Source: UBA5614 sp034678545 (GTDB lineage Bacteria > Cloacimonadota > Cloacimonadia > Cloacimonadales > Cloacimonadaceae). From it: a stretch of DNA of 64,000 bases. Made by a program: the position numbers and the translations under genes. The stretch covers positions 62,001-126,000 of the forward strand of contig JAXDBS010000029.1 of NCBI GenBank assembly GCA_034678545.1. The letters are read 5' to 3'. Of the stretch, positions 1-8,389 are shown in pieces. The notes under the pieces are model-generated. The model made no database searches and was not told where the DNA came from. It saw only the letters and a program-made list of their open reading frames with translations. The first letter of the stretch is position 1. Each line of letters begins with the position of its first letter.

Positions 1-733
1 CTTTCCGGTTGAACCTTCTGAAGGCATACAGCTTATCCCCGATGGTGGTGACCCGGGTGTCCCACCTGTTTCCGGGATAGAATTTTTGGAAATAGGCGTA
101 ATTCTTATGCAAGCGCCAGAATACCCTGGTTTCCCTGCCCTGTAGTTTTCTGTAAAAAAACCTGCCCATCCCCATCAGCTCTCCTTTTATGCTGAGATGC
201 GCCAGCCTCAGGCTATTCCCGGATGGGACATGCCCGGTCCTGATCCCGGACCCGAACATTCTTCTGATCAGATGCCTCGCTGCCCTGTAGTTCTCGGTTT
301 TTACGACGCAGCTCGATCCGGACCCTCCCTTCAACTTGAACACCAAAGGGTAATCTGCCTCGGAGGCCCATTCCAGTGCGCTGCTCTCTTCCCAGAAGAC
401 CCAGGATTCAACCACCGGATAGCCGTATTTTTTCAGCAGATAGTATTGCTTGATCTTATCATCGTAATGCCAGCAGGTGGCCTGATTCGGCAGCGTCGGT
501 ATGTGATAATGATTCTCTATCACAGGCAGGATCGTTTCAGCCCTGTCCTTGTACGCATCGTGGTGGCCCCAATGGTAGATGAACAGATCGAGCCGGGGTA
601 TGATGTCCCAGAAATCGGGCTGCGAAGCTTCCAGCCTGACATGATCAATTTGGTTGTGGTCCAGCAGCTTCTCGTATTTCTGCAGGAAGTTGCCCGCCGT
701 TCCGTAGGGGTCCAGGTGGATTCCAACCAGCAT
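1..733 (-). CDS. ATP-grasp family protein, C-terminus cut by window edge
   Basis: The reading frame begins MLVGIHLDPYGTAGNFLQK and stays open to base 1, so at least 244 residues are present and the C-terminus lies outside. The start is the ATG at 731-733, preceded by AGGAG; it follows the CapA-like gene's stop (738) by four bases. Around residues 100-150 there is a PVVESWVFWE ... YPLVFKLKGGSGSS stretch, which matches the nucleotide-binding glycine-rich loop of ATP-grasp ligases (the K in VFKLKGG is the usual ATP-contacting lysine). Such enzymes form amide bonds through an acyl phosphate. Substrate unknown. Its place at the end of the polysaccharide operon, beside CapA-like and another ATP-grasp gene, suggests glycan decoration. 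RimK/D-Ala ligase-like housekeeping roles look less likely from context. Confidence 0.7.
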   Translation of the reverse strand, partial: MLVGIHLDPYGTAGNFLQKYEKLLDHNQIDHVRLEASQPDFWDIIPRLDLFIYHWGHHDAYKDRAETILPVIENHYHIPTLPNQATCWHYDDKIKQYYLLKKYGYPVVESWVFWEESSALEWASEADYPLVFKLKGGSGSSCVVKTENYRAARHLIRRMFGSGIRTGHVPSGNSLRLAHLSIKGELMGMGRFFYRKLQGRETRVFWRLHKNYAYFQKFYPGNRWDTRVTTIGDKLYAFRRFNRK

Positions 734-737
734 TCAT

Positions 738-1832
738 TCACTCCTTGCGGAATTTATCCAGCAAACCAACAAGATATTCGTAACTGGATTCGTTGCGCAA
801 CAAGCCGTAGGTTGAGGCAGTCAATTCCCTGCTCAGCAGGGATGGAAAAACCCGGTTCAGGGATCTGATTGCCAGATTCCTGCGGAACAAGCAGTTGAGC
901 GTGTTTCTTCTCCTGCCGCGGTCCGCCAGATAAAGCGACCAGTTGTGCCCGATAGTTGCGGGGTCCGCTATCTCGGGAAGACCGGTCCGTAACAGCCTGA
1001 TCCTGAAATCATTGGAATTGTCTTCCAGCTTTATGTAATGAGCCTGGCAGGCCACCCCTTCGCCGCCGATTGCTAAATCCAGCAACAACCCCTCATACCA
1101 GGAGGGAGGATTGCCCGGTTCGTTAAACATGAAATTGCCCAGGCTGTAAAAGATCGGTACGTTGTTGAACACCTCGTAACCCCCTATGCAGTGGCTGTGA
1201 TGGCCGATGACGGCGTCTACTCCCAGGGACGCATAGAAGCGGTACAGTTTCTGGAGGCCGGGTGTGGGGTATGGGTATCCCTCAATGCCCGCGTGGACAA
1301 TTACGATCTGGTGATCGGATTCGGCTTTGGCCCTTTCAATCTGGTAAAAGTTGTTTATCGGATCGATGGGATTGGCTCCCGGCGCGTCCTCCCGGGCAAT
1401 GGAAAACTCGTTTTGGGTTACGTTGATCACTGCGATGCGGGTTCCCCGTATCTCACGGACATATGGTTGTGAAGCTTCCGCCAGATTGCGCCCTGCGCCC
1501 GTATATGGAATTCCCAACGCCCTCAGCGCATCAATCGTATCATTAAAACCTTCCCTCCCGAAATCCATCAAATGATTGTTGGCCAGGCTTACCAGGTTGA
1601 CCTTTATGGCCTGCAGCAGCTTGCCTGACCCGGTATTCGCTTTCAGGTAAGGCCCCGATTTTTTTATCCTGCCTGTCGCGGTAGTCAACGGGCATTCAAG
1701 ATTGGTGATGACCAGGTCGGAATCACTCAGGATAGACTCGATCTCAGCGAGCAGGTTCCGGCTCAGGAGTAGGGATGGGTCAGGATACAGGTCGCCCGTG
1801 ACCGTGACTCTGATGCTGTCGGTTTTACTCAC
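738..1832 (-). CDS. CapA-family (PGA_cap) metallophosphatase-like protein
   Basis: A 364-residue protein of the CapA/poly-gamma-glutamate capsule family, whose fold is that of calcineurin-like metallophosphatases. Metal-site style motifs are in order: GD at 13-14, NLE at 44-46, ANNH at 84-87, H180 in VHAG, GHHSH at 210-214 and SLGNF at 230-234. No signal peptide or membrane anchor is visible, unlike Bacillus CapA, so a cytoplasmic location is possible. The start is GTG, overlapping the upstream glycosyltransferase by 8 bases with an AGGGGA ribosome site. Sitting between a glycosyltransferase and an ATP-grasp gene, it probably acts on the same cell-surface polymer. Family members are known in capsule and teichuronopeptide-like loci; the exact reaction is unproven. 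Confidence 0.85.
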   Translation of the reverse strand: MSKTDSIRVTVTGDLYPDPSLLLSRNLLAEIESILSDSDLVITNLECPLTTATGRIKKSGPYLKANTGSGKLLQAIKVNLVSLANNHLMDFGREGFNDTIDALRALGIPYTGAGRNLAEASQPYVREIRGTRIAVINVTQNEFSIAREDAPGANPIDPINNFYQIERAKAESDHQIVIVHAGIEGYPYPTPGLQKLYRFYASLGVDAVIGHHSHCIGGYEVFNNVPIFYSLGNFMFNEPGNPPSWYEGLLLDLAIGGEGVACQAHYIKLEDNSNDFRIRLLRTGLPEIADPATIGHNWSLYLADRGRRRNTLNCLFRRNLAIRSLNRVFPSLLSRELTASTYGLLRNESSYEYLVGLLDKFRKE

Positions 1833-3069
1833 CGGACCGCTTCCCCTGGATCAGGTCGCTCAGCTTGCGGGACAGCACCCCAAAAGTGCATTCAAGGGAA
1901 AAATTCGTTTCCGCAAAATGCCTGCAGGCAATTGACATTCTGTCTCTTATGCTCTCATCTTGAATAATCTCGAGAGCTTTGGCCACAATCTGATCGTTCG
2001 CATCAGCGATAAATCCTTCTTCGCCATCAACTAATCCGACGCTTTGCAAAGCGTTGTTGGTGCCGACAACAGGCACCCCTAGAGCCATTGTTTCGACAAT
2101 CCTGCCCCTGAAACCCGAACCGGTCTCCAAGGGCAGGATCATCAGGCAGCGGCTGGCGACTACTGGTTTGATGTCTTCCACAAAACCTGTTACCACCACT
2201 CCGCTGCAGGGATATCTGACGATTATGTCATTAGGCGGGCAGCTCCCGACGATGTACAGTTTCAAATCAGGGACAGCCTGCCTGAGCCGGGGGTATATCA
2301 CGGCCAGCAATCTTTCCAGGCCCTTGCGGTTGAATTGATTGGATAGTGCCCCATAAAACAGGATGGATTTACTCTCAACAGCCGCGCGGTATTCCAGGTA
2401 TTCCCCGATATCCTGGCCGTTGACCGTCACATCTACGTACAGGGAAGGATCTTTCCCCAACAGAATATACCTTTGTTTGACAGAATTAACTATAATCAGG
2501 TCACTCCGCTGAAAGTACCTGTCCTGCCTTTGGGCACAGTGGGACAGCTCATGTCCCATCCTAAACCTTAGTAGTCCGGAAAGCCTGTATTCAGAGATGA
2601 TCTCCTGATTTTCCTCGACCAGGTAATGCGTGTCCATCACTTTCAGGATTCCGGGCTTAATCCAATCGAACATATATCCCAGATACCAATAGTGAATCAG
2701 AAGGCAGTCATATTCCAGTTTCTCTGCAATCCGCCTTAACTGCCGCTTTACGGGCCTGGCGCTCAGACTGATTTCTTCTATGCTCAGAAAGCTGGCCAGC
2801 CACCTTAGCCGGGTCAGAGTAAAACCGAAAGCCCTGACCAGCCGGGATTGCCTGAAGGAAGGAAGATATACAGGAAAATACCCTTTGACCCGCCCCTGCA
2901 ACTCCTGCCGCGCCGTATCGAGCTGCCGCTGGTTTGAAACCAGATTGACCAGGTAAATCTCATGATCCGCGGCCAGCCTCGATATCTGGTTGATGGCCCG
3001 CACCTGGCTCATGCCCTGAACAGGGTACATGGGGCCAGGATACACGGCCAGGATTTTTGTCACCAGCAT
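1825..3069 (-). CDS. GT4/GT-B family glycosyltransferase
   Basis: A 414-residue GT-B glycosyltransferase. The N-terminal Rossmann half starts KILAVYPGPMYPVQGMSQ; the donor-binding half contains ILFYGALSNQFNRKGLERLL (about 236-255) and the GxGFRGRIVETMALGVPVVG region (317-336), with the conserved Glu326 that contacts the donor sugar nucleotide in family 4 enzymes. It ends with a helix typical of the family. It would transfer a sugar from a nucleotide donor to the lipid-linked glycan on the cytoplasmic face. The start ATG lies inside the 3' end of the upstream dehydrogenase gene (10-base overlap), and its stop overlaps the CapA-like gene, so it is translationally coupled in the operon. Donor and acceptor cannot be read from sequence. 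Confidence 0.85.
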   Translation of the reverse strand: MLVTKILAVYPGPMYPVQGMSQVRAINQISRLAADHEIYLVNLVSNQRQLDTARQELQGRVKGYFPVYLPSFRQSRLVRAFGFTLTRLRWLASFLSIEEISLSARPVKRQLRRIAEKLEYDCLLIHYWYLGYMFDWIKPGILKVMDTHYLVEENQEIISEYRLSGLLRFRMGHELSHCAQRQDRYFQRSDLIIVNSVKQRYILLGKDPSLYVDVTVNGQDIGEYLEYRAAVESKSILFYGALSNQFNRKGLERLLAVIYPRLRQAVPDLKLYIVGSCPPNDIIVRYPCSGVVVTGFVEDIKPVVASRCLMILPLETGSGFRGRIVETMALGVPVVGTNNALQSVGLVDGEEGFIADANDQIVAKALEIIQDESIRDRMSIACRHFAETNFSLECTFGVLSRKLSDLIQGKRSGE

Positions 3070-4364
3070 ATGCCCTGGTAGTTGCCCCCAGAAGTTCGCC
3101 CGGATACTCTCACCAGATCAAAAAACCGCTTGTCGGGATGATCGGCCAGCATCTGCTCATCGCCATCCTTTTTCCTGTTGATAATGATGATGTCTGCCCA
3201 ACTGACCAATTCCTCTTCCTTCCTGACCATCAGCCCGGACAGATAGGGCAGGTGCTGATGCAGGTACTCGCGGTTAGCCCCGATCAGAATTGCCTCGTTG
3301 ACAAAATCGTCCTGCAGCCTGATCTCATAGCCTTTGTTATAAAAATGTTCTATCATTCTGATGACCGGGCTATGCCTCAGATCGTCCGTGCCCTGCTTGA
3401 AGGCTATTCCGAGAATGCCGATTTTCCGCCCGTCGTATTCTTCCAGGGCCTTGGTCGCGCGGATGATATGATTGTCATTGCTCGCTTCTATGGCCTCAAT
3501 CACCGGAGAACTGATCTGACAGTCCTTTGCCATCATCCTGAGCGCTTTCAGGTCCTTGGGCAGGCAGGATCCGCCATAGGCAAAGCCCGGTTTGAAGTAA
3601 TAGGGGGAGATATTCAGTTGCCTGTCCAGGCAGAACAGTCTCATGACTTCATGCGAATCTACTCCCATTTCCTTGCAGATATTGCCCACTTCATTGCCGA
3701 ACGTCACCTTGAGGGCATGGTAGCTGTTGTTGACATACTTGATCAGTTCAACTGCCTCTATCGGGGCCCTGATAAAATCCCCGTTGACTTTGCTGTAAAG
3801 CTCCTCGGCTATGACGGCAGCCCGGTCGCTGTCAGTCCCGATCAGGGTATAAGGAGGATTGTAATAATCCAGGACCGCAGTGCCTTCCCTGAGGAATTCA
3901 GGATTGGAGACGATAGCAAAATCTTTGTTGTTTGTTTTCCCGGAAGCCGCTGCGATCATATCGCCGACTTGCTTGTTTGTGCCGGGAAGCACGGTGCTCC
4001 TGATCAGGATCGCATGAAAGCCCTGCTTCTGGGCTAGCGCCCTGCCGATCTGGCCGGCTACTTCGTAAACAAAATCCAGGTTTAAATGTCCCGTGGGGGA
4101 AGATGGCGTGCCCACGCAGATTATGGAAACGTCGCTTTCCTCCACTGCCTCGTTGTAATCCTTGACGGCCCTGATGTTACCGGCCGCGTGCTGGCTGGCT
4201 ACAATCCGGTCAATGTCTTTCTCTACGATCGTTGGTTTCCCCCGGTTGATCAGATTCACCTTGGTTTCGCTGACATCAACGCCGATCATCCGGAAACCGT
4301 TCTGTGCCAGGCAACCGAGGCTCACGCAGCCAACATATCCAAGGCCGAACACTGCAACAGTCAT
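3060..4364 (-). CDS. UDP-glucose/GDP-mannose 6-dehydrogenase family (AlgD-like)
   Basis: NAD-dependent four-electron oxidation of a nucleotide sugar (GDP-mannose or UDP-hexose) to its uronic acid. With the start at 4364 the protein is 434 residues and begins directly with the Rossmann motif (GLGYVG at 7-12). NPEFLREG is at 154-161 and the catalytic Cys267 sits in GGSCLPKD (264-271), the same place as in AlgD of Pseudomonas; the C-terminal YQGICW also resembles AlgD. The ATG at 4364 has GGAG six bases upstream; an in-frame ATG at 4397 would add 11 residues and overlap the upstream gene. The overall pattern resembles GDP-mannose dehydrogenase more than UDP-glucose dehydrogenase, but the substrate is inferred. 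It implies a uronic acid in the polymer made here. Confidence 0.88.
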   Translation of the reverse strand: MTVAVFGLGYVGCVSLGCLAQNGFRMIGVDVSETKVNLINRGKPTIVEKDIDRIVASQHAAGNIRAVKDYNEAVEESDVSIICVGTPSSPTGHLNLDFVYEVAGQIGRALAQKQGFHAILIRSTVLPGTNKQVGDMIAAASGKTNNKDFAIVSNPEFLREGTAVLDYYNPPYTLIGTDSDRAAVIAEELYSKVNGDFIRAPIEAVELIKYVNNSYHALKVTFGNEVGNICKEMGVDSHEVMRLFCLDRQLNISPYYFKPGFAYGGSCLPKDLKALRMMAKDCQISSPVIEAIEASNDNHIIRATKALEEYDGRKIGILGIAFKQGTDDLRHSPVIRMIEHFYNKGYEIRLQDDFVNEAILIGANREYLHQHLPYLSGLMVRKEEELVSWADIIIINRKKDGDEQMLADHPDKRFFDLVRVSGRTSGGNYQGICW

Positions 4365-4380
4365 TTTCGCTCCAGTTGTA

Positions 4381-5490
4381 TCATTGTCTGTTTTCATCCA
4401 TTGTCCTTTCAGCATATTCCAGGATCTTCTTCCGTAACCCCTTTCCCAGGCACTGCACGGCCCCCATCCCTGGCTTTTCATTGGCTTCCACAATGATCGG
4501 CCCTGATTCCGTTATGGCCACATCCCAGCCGATGATGAAATTGAAATAGAGCAATCTGTGAGCCGCCTTGCATAACTCCGCAGCTTCGCACAGGAAAGGA
4601 ATTTTAAGCCCCTTGAACTGCTCGCGCGTATCCGGATGTTCCCTGGCAACGGATCTTCCCGGTTCCGACAGGTTATGGATTCCATATTCCAGCAGGCATT
4701 CATGCTCAAGATCAATGCCGACATACACGGAACCGCGGCTCCAGGAATCCGTGGTTTCGCCGTTGGCGGCAAAGGCCTGGAACCCTCCCAGGTATTCCGG
4801 TTCAGAACCGTTAAGAATGGTCACTATCCTGGTGGTGTTCAGAGCGGTCCCGTTTACCCCGGAGATTACCGGATGGGATTGGATCGGCTTCTGGATGATC
4901 CAGATCCCTGATTCGGTCTTTTCTCTCAACTCTTCCCGGCCAGCCTGTTTGCCGTCAATCAGGAATCCTTCGGGTAAGACATCCAGAAAAAACACGCCTT
5001 CCCCGGCTTCCCTGGTGATGTGTTTCACCACATAACGACCCGGGTTTTGGTAGAACCGGTCAAGTTCACCGTATGTTATGCCATCCGGCATGTACCGTGA
5101 ACCGCTGATCAGGCCCAGGTTCTCCGCGCTGGCAATCCCGTTAGCGCTCAGATAGGCCCCGCAGATGAATTTATCCTTGCAGACAATGTCATAATCAAGG
5201 CCATCACAACCGGCCTTCTGCTTCAGTCCCGATTCCACCCTGGCCTTAACCTGCAGAAATTCTCTGCGGCTGATCATGTCAGACTGCCGGGAACCTTTCA
5301 GGTTCAGGCCCATGGCATAGTAAAGCTTGTTGAATTCGCCCTGTTTCAGTTTCCAGCTGGCCAGATCGGCAAATATCTGCAGCCTAGATTTTTCCGGGCC
5401 GCTGCGGTATTTTTTAACTTTACCGGCAGTGTAGGTGTAAAACAGGAACAAATCATACAACTGTTTTTTAACGAACTTGGCCGGATTCAA
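4381..5490 (-). CDS. ATP-grasp sugar-transfer-associated protein (ATPgrasp_ST-like)
   Basis: A 369-residue soluble protein that matches the 'sugar-transfer associated ATP-grasp' group (also called alpha-L-glutamate ligase-related). A basic N-terminal stretch (KFVKKQLYDLFLFYTYTAGKVKKYRSG) precedes an ATP-grasp fold: VVKHITREAGEGVFFLD around residues 150-170, IQKPIQSHP for the adenine/hinge region, and IVEANEKPGMG near 333-343 for the magnesium-binding Glu/Asn pair. The family is usually found in exopolysaccharide loci and is predicted to ligate an amine or amino acid to a carboxylate. Its stop lies just before the uronate-forming dehydrogenase start, and its start overlaps the GT2 stop by four bases (ATGA), so these genes are coupled. 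Substrate is unknown. Confidence 0.8.
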   Translation of the reverse strand: MNPAKFVKKQLYDLFLFYTYTAGKVKKYRSGPEKSRLQIFADLASWKLKQGEFNKLYYAMGLNLKGSRQSDMISRREFLQVKARVESGLKQKAGCDGLDYDIVCKDKFICGAYLSANGIASAENLGLISGSRYMPDGITYGELDRFYQNPGRYVVKHITREAGEGVFFLDVLPEGFLIDGKQAGREELREKTESGIWIIQKPIQSHPVISGVNGTALNTTRIVTILNGSEPEYLGGFQAFAANGETTDSWSRGSVYVGIDLEHECLLEYGIHNLSEPGRSVAREHPDTREQFKGLKIPFLCEAAELCKAAHRLLYFNFIIGWDVAITESGPIIVEANEKPGMGAVQCLGKGLRKKILEYAERTMDENRQ

Positions 5491-6437
5491 TGCCCCATCC
5501 TGACAAAGTGGCTAAAGCTCAGCCTTTTGTTGCGGATCCCCCAGCGCAGCGCGCTGCCAAAGCCATTCAGCATGGCATACAGGTGTTTCAGCCTGAGCCT
5601 CAGCAGCAGGGAAAAGCAGCTCCGCAGCAGTGATTTTACCCTTATGCGAAAGAACGCCCTGAATTCATCCGGCGTCCTGTATTTCATGTGCACTATCAGG
5701 GGATTGCGGCTGTCATAGTATGTTTTCCTGGCTGAAGTGCGTCCCAGGGTCACGCTTTCCTTGTGCCACAGCCTGGCCTCCGGCGTATAGTAAATCACGT
5801 AACCGGCCTGCCTGGCCCTCACCTCCCAGTCAAAATCCTCCCCTTGGAAAGCAAACTCTGTGTCATAACCTCCCACCGCTTCATAGACCCGCCGGGACAC
5901 CAGCCAATAGATATCATCGCACCAGTCCCGTTGACCGGCCTGGTCATATTGCCCCCTGTCCCTTTCACCCATGCCTATGTGGCCGCCGTTCCACATGACC
6001 GGGTCTGCCTTTTTCCCCACCGTCTGCAGAACGTCTGGCTGATCGTAATAATACACCTTACCTATGACAAAGCCCCTTGCGGGGTCAGCTGCTGCCGCCT
6101 CCACCAGGGCTGTGATGAGATGCTTGTCCGCTCTGACATCATTATTGGTTATCAGCGCATAATCCGCTTTCCGCTCCTCGAAGGCGTATTTCAGGCCCAG
6201 GTTGAATCCCCCTGAGTAATAGAGGTTGGTTTCGCTCCTCAGCACCCTGGCCCTGGGGTATGCGCTTGCGACGAACTCCTGAGAGCCATCGCGCGACCCG
6301 TTGTCGATCACGACCACTTCGAAGTTCGCATAATCATTGTCAAGGTAGGAGGAGACGCTGTCCCGCAGCAGTTCACGGCCGTTGTAGTTCAGGATCAGGA
6401 CAATGACTTTGGGCTGGTTGACCACTGATGCCGACAA
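5487..6437 (-). CDS. GT2-family glycosyltransferase
   Basis: A GT-A fold, family 2 glycosyltransferase of the rhamnosyl/galactofuranosyl-transferase type. Visible signatures: VLILNYNGRELL (14-25), VVIDNGSRDGS (42-52), the DXD-type NNDVRAD (98-104) that binds the metal and donor, and FQGEDFDWEVRARQAGY, which is the ED-W catalytic-base region. About 316 residues is normal. The frame can start at TTG 6437 or at GTG 6425 (giving a start at the VNQPK residues); neither has a strong ribosome site, and an in-frame stop lies just upstream. Its last bases overlap the next gene's ATG. It adds one sugar to the growing glycan in the cytoplasm; the sugar is not known. Confidence 0.85.
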   Translation of the reverse strand: MSASVVNQPKVIVLILNYNGRELLRDSVSSYLDNDYANFEVVVIDNGSRDGSQEFVASAYPRARVLRSETNLYYSGGFNLGLKYAFEERKADYALITNNDVRADKHLITALVEAAAADPARGFVIGKVYYYDQPDVLQTVGKKADPVMWNGGHIGMGERDRGQYDQAGQRDWCDDIYWLVSRRVYEAVGGYDTEFAFQGEDFDWEVRARQAGYVIYYTPEARLWHKESVTLGRTSARKTYYDSRNPLIVHMKYRTPDEFRAFFRIRVKSLLRSCFSLLLRLRLKHLYAMLNGFGSALRWGIRNKRLSFSHFVRMGH

Positions 6438-6500
6438 TTCTACTCAGGTGCCTGACACCAGTCCGACTGAGACCTGGACCGGGCGATGCAGCATGGCATC

Positions 6501-7142
6501 TTACGCCTTTTGGGGCCGGGCGGGGATGCCAAACACCCTGGCGCCGTCCGGAACGTCCTTGACGACGACCGCTCCAGCCGCGACCAGAGCATTTCTGCCG
6601 ACGGTTACCCTGGACACGATATTGCAGCCCAAAGCCAACAGGGCCCCCTCCCTGACCACGACCCCTGCTCCCACCGTGGACCCGCTGGATATCAGAACAT
6701 GGTCCTCCAAGATGCTGTCGTGGGCAACAGATGCGCTGTTGGATATGATGACGTTGTTGCCGATGACCACGTCCGGATTGACCACAACCCCGGCACAGAC
6801 CGCAATTCCCTCCCCCAGCCTGACCCCGTATGATATCACCGCGGAGGGATCTATCAGGTTCACGAATTGAAACCCGTCTTCTTTTAGCTTTAGGAATATC
6901 TCTTTCCGTTTCAGGTTGTCGGTGAACCCACCGATCCCGTTGGCCAGTGAAACAATGCCCCTGCTTTGATATTCCTGCAGATGGCTGTCGCCTTTCAGTA
7001 TTTTATAGCCCCACAAATTGTCATGCGGATCGCCTGCCTGGCTGATTATTGCTTCCACATAGTATTGGTCGGTCCGCATGATAATGTCTATCAGCTTCTT
7101 GGCGTGTCCCCCGGCGCCCAGCACCAGCACAGGTTTTTTCAT
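6501..7142 (-). CDS. NeuD/PglD-like sugar N- or O-acyltransferase
   Basis: A 213-residue two-domain acyltransferase. The N-terminal Rossmann-like domain has LGAGGHAKK (8-16), which in PglD binds the UDP-amino sugar. The C-terminal left-handed beta-helix is built of hexapeptide repeats (about 104-205: IGNNVII, ILEDHVL, VREGALL), which bind acetyl-CoA. His141 in SVAHDS fits the catalytic base of PglD. It is translationally coupled (ATGA) to the LegC-type aminotransferase upstream, so the natural prediction is N-acetylation of the 4-amino sugar that LegC makes. That would play the part of LegH or PglD in bacillosamine and legionaminic acid pathways. O-acetyltransfer as in NeuD is the alternative. 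Confidence 0.85.
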   Translation of the reverse strand: MKKPVLVLGAGGHAKKLIDIIMRTDQYYVEAIISQAGDPHDNLWGYKILKGDSHLQEYQSRGIVSLANGIGGFTDNLKRKEIFLKLKEDGFQFVNLIDPSAVISYGVRLGEGIAVCAGVVVNPDVVIGNNVIISNSASVAHDSILEDHVLISSGSTVGAGVVVREGALLALGCNIVSRVTVGRNALVAAGAVVVKDVPDGARVFGIPARPQKA

Positions 7143-8365
7143 GATGCTACCCCGCTCGGCAGATTAACCAGCCTGGCTTCGATATCCCGGGCCGCAGACA
7201 AATCGGAGGCCATCGCCCCCCGGTTCATGGGAAGCTTGTTCATGAGGGTCCAGCAAGGCCTGGTCATGACCTTGTGGCCATTGCTGAATTGCAGGAATCC
7301 GTCCCTTTCCTTCTCGTCATCCAGCAGGATCGCGTTCAGCCAGTAATTGGACCTGGCATTCGGGGGTTCTGAAACGAAGCTGAAGCCGGATTCGGCGCAA
7401 AACCGGCTGTATTGCTGCGCCAGGCTTCTCTTGAAATCCAAAAATTCCGTGATTCTTTCCATTTGGGCGCAACCCAGCGCGGCATTGATATTGGGCAGCC
7501 GGTAATTATATCCTGTCCGGTCATGGTTGAACTGCCAGGGATGCGGTACCTTAGCCTGGGTAGACAAATGTTTCGCCAGCCTGGCAATTTCCTCGCTGTT
7601 GGTAAGAATGATGCCTCCTCCTCCGGCAGTAATGGTCTTGTTGCCGTTGAAACTGATGATGCCCAGGGTCCCGTATGTTCCCGCGTGTTTTCCCTTATAC
7701 AGGCTCCCGATCGCTTCAGCGGCGTCTTCGATGACGGGGATGCCGTACCTGGCGCAGGTGTCCATGATCCTGTCTATCTCGCAGGGGTGCCCGAAGGTGT
7801 GCATCGGCACGCAGGCCGCTATCCTTTGCTTCGTTGTTTTATGCCGGCAGTAAAATCCAGTGCCTGCCATTTCGAGCTTGCCGCTATCCCCTTTTTGCCC
7901 TTCGCCTGTTCTGGAACTGCCCCCCTCCCCCTCCAAGATCTCGCAATTATCCGAAAGCCACTGCTCCAGGACACTGGCCGATAAACCCAGGGTTTGGGGA
8001 TCGATGTCGACGAATGCCGGCTCCGCCCCGCAATAGGCGATGGCGTTAGAGGTGGCGACAAAGGTCAAAGGCTGGGTGATCACCAGGTCGCCCCTGCCCA
8101 CTCCAGCCAATTGCAATGACAGATGCAGCGCTGCCGTTCCGTTCACTGCAGCGACCGTATGCGCGGCCCCTGTGTATGACCTCAGCATCTCCTCAAATCG
8201 GCCGGTATACTTGCCTACCGACGAGACATAAGTGGAATCGATGCAGTCGAGCACGTAATCCCGCTCGTTTCCGCTGAAAACAGGCTCATGCAGCGCAATA
8301 CTATCTTTGCCCGGGTACAGTGACCGGATAAAACCGATCAGGGCGCTATAATCCTTCAGGCTCAT
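7139..8365 (-). CDS. legC: LegC-family NDP-4-keto-sugar aminotransferase (PLP)
   Basis: A DegT/DnrJ/EryC1/StrS aminotransferase that converts a 4-keto-6-deoxy-GlcNAc nucleotide to the 4-amino sugar using PLP. The N-terminus ALHEPVFSGNERDYV ... YVSSVGKY (24-53) is the LegC hallmark; Asp214 and the PLP lysine Lys243 (FNGNKTITAGGGG) are present. Residues about 141-175 form a Gly/Ser/Lys-rich insertion (EGEGGSSRTGEGQKGDSGK) that I do not recall from other LegC proteins; it looks like a surface loop expansion. The gene sits directly downstream of an SDR and the LegB dehydratase, the normal partner that supplies its substrate, and overlaps the acyltransferase that would use its product. Confidence 0.85.
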   Translation of the reverse strand: MSLKDYSALIGFIRSLYPGKDSIALHEPVFSGNERDYVLDCIDSTYVSSVGKYTGRFEEMLRSYTGAAHTVAAVNGTAALHLSLQLAGVGRGDLVITQPLTFVATSNAIAYCGAEPAFVDIDPQTLGLSASVLEQWLSDNCEILEGEGGSSRTGEGQKGDSGKLEMAGTGFYCRHKTTKQRIAACVPMHTFGHPCEIDRIMDTCARYGIPVIEDAAEAIGSLYKGKHAGTYGTLGIISFNGNKTITAGGGGIILTNSEEIARLAKHLSTQAKVPHPWQFNHDRTGYNYRLPNINAALGCAQMERITEFLDFKRSLAQQYSRFCAESGFSFVSEPPNARSNYWLNAILLDDEKERDGFLQFSNGHKVMTRPCWTLMNKLPMNRGAMASDLSAARDIEARLVNLPSGVAS

Positions 8366-8389
8366 CCTGCCTTTTTTTATTTGTCTGGT

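Noticed and set aside
738..5490. A poly-gamma-glutamate capsule (CapBCA) operon
   Set aside because: CapB and CapC are not present; only a CapA-like protein and unrelated ATP-grasp proteins are seen, beside glycosyltransferases.
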